A stretch of DNA of 64,000 bases from positions 1 to 64,000 of the forward strand of contig CAZJTX010000001.1 of NCBI GenBank assembly GCA_964549115.1, written 5' to 3'. Both the position numbers and the translations under genes were made by a program. Below are positions 63,604 through 64,000 of this stretch, piece by piece; position 1 is the stretch's first letter; each line of letters starts with the position of its first letter. This stretch comes from CAKOSP01 sp964549115 (GTDB taxonomy: Bacteria; Bacillota_I; Bacilli_A; RF39; UBA660). The notes beneath the pieces are model-generated. The model was not told the DNA's origin. It ran no database searches and saw only the letters and a program-made list of their open reading frames with translations.

Positions 63604-63704
63604 ATTATTTTATCCTACAATTATCTAATTTAATTTTAAAACATATAATACGCTATGTCAAATAAAGTAACACCTATTTCGTAAAGATTTTTTTCCCTAT
63701 TTAA

Positions 63705-63733
63705 TAGAAAAATAGCTTAATTTAAGTTATAAT
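63705..63733 (+). promoter_or_regulatory. ftsK promoter
   Basis: TAGAAA (63705-63710), 17 bases, TATAAT (63728-63733). The predicted start is near 63740, just before AGGTGA. Confidence 0.6.
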
Positions 63734-63750
63734 ATTATTAGGTGAATATG

Positions 63751-64000
63751 ATGGCAAAACGAAAGAGAAGAAAAAGTACTAAAAAACCAATTAGTTATGG
63801 AGTGGAATTAACTGGACTTATATTACTTTTATTAGGAGTAATCGGGCTAGGTTTAGGAGTTGTCGGAGTTTATTTAAAAAAGATAACGATTTTCTTTGCT
63901 GGAGATTTATGGTTTTTAATTATTGCCGTTACTATAATGACCGGTGTTTTAATGTTATTTAAAAGAACATTGCCAGATTTTTCAACAAATAAAGCTGTTG
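63751..64000 (+). CDS. ftsK: DNA translocase FtsK/SpoIIIE, partial: N-terminus only
   Basis: The first 83 codons are visible. A basic start MAKRKRRKSTKKPISYGVEL and then two to three membrane helices match the integral membrane N-terminal region of FtsK/SpoIIIE, which anchors the DNA pump at the septum. The ATPase motor lies beyond the window edge. Start at the second ATG (63751) because AGGTGA is better spaced; the ATG at 63748 is the alternative. It is divergent from the glycine-rich surface gene. Confidence 0.75.
   Translation, partial: MAKRKRRKSTKKPISYGVELTGLILLLLGVIGLGLGVVGVYLKKITIFFAGDLWFLIIAVTIMTGVLMLFKRTLPDFSTNKAV

Noticed and set aside
1..64000. Reassignment of TGA to tryptophan, as in Mycoplasma
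   Set aside because: Conserved Trp positions use TGG, and TGA serves as the terminal stop in ftsQ and murB, so the standard bacterial code applies.
1..64000. CRISPR arrays, insertion sequences or prophage genes
   Set aside because: No regularly spaced repeats, transposases, integrases or phage structural genes were seen anywhere in the window.

Overview
The window is about 28% G+C and reads as a nearly gap-free stretch of chromosome from a low-GC Bacillota, probably a gut lineage near the Mollicutes (RF39 / Izemoplasmatales-like). This placement is inferred. The evidence is extreme A+T richness, TGA used only as a stop (tryptophan is TGG), Bacillus-type gene order (nusA-ylxR-infB-rbfA-truB-rpsO-pnp; ybxB-rpoB-rpoC; rpsB-tsf), Bacillota-type regulators (SAM-I riboswitch, ribosomal-protein leaders) and several compact proteins: GlmU without its acetyltransferase domain, an N-domain-only RimP, short MiaA and RseP. 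Peptidoglycan and division genes are present (murG, murB, ftsQ, sepF, divIVA, ftsK), so the cell is walled.

Layout. 1-5.7 kb: der, engB, an unknown gene, rpsT, a transglutaminase-like protein, divergent miaA and tmcAL, and a tRNA-Arg. 5.7-12.7 kb: a minus-strand block with rseP, cdsA, divIVA, sepF, nagB, recO, era, dgkA, ybeY, a VanZ-like gene and rpsU. 12.7-16.2 kb: an accessory island between rpsU and the rpsD leader. It holds a C39-peptidase ABC exporter, a very small HlyD-like accessory protein and two double-glycine-leader peptides whose genes overlap as TAATG. A divergent membrane-anchored protein with a consensus promoter lies opposite. 16.4-30.7 kb: rpsD with a pseudoknot leader, a YmfF/YmfH M16 pair, a dGTPase-like gene, rpoC, rpoB, ybxB, tsf and rpsB. 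30.7-37.2 kb: an unknown HEXXH protein, a sortase B homologue without catalytic residues, a membrane protein, metK under a SAM-I riboswitch, leuS, and two copies of a 90-base promoter-plus-hairpin repeat.

37.2-44.4 kb: a tight operon lepA-hemW-murG-murB-ftsQ-queH-unknown-glmU(N). 44.5-49.9 kb: two paralogous surface proteins, one split by an in-frame TAG, and a NatAB-like ABC exporter. 49.9-53.4 kb: ffh, a VanY-like carboxypeptidase, a small zinc-ribbon protein and a coiled-coil protein. 53.5-61.1 kb: pnp, rpsO, truB, rbfA, infB, ylxR, nusA, rimP. 61.2-64 kb: a UPF0316 protein, a zinc-ribbon membrane protein, a glycine-rich surface protein and the start of ftsK/spoIIIE.

The most noteworthy items are the undescribed-looking two-peptide bacteriocin operon (12.71-15.46 kb), whose peptide genes are too short to appear among longer ORFs; the repeated self-terminating hairpin transcription unit (32.69 and 34.73 kb); the dead sortase; the rifampicin-resistance-type residue in RpoB; and the amber-split surface protein with a compositionally odd variable segment. 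Every stretch over about 100 bases without a long gene is accounted for by the leaders, riboswitch, repeats, small peptides and promoters listed.
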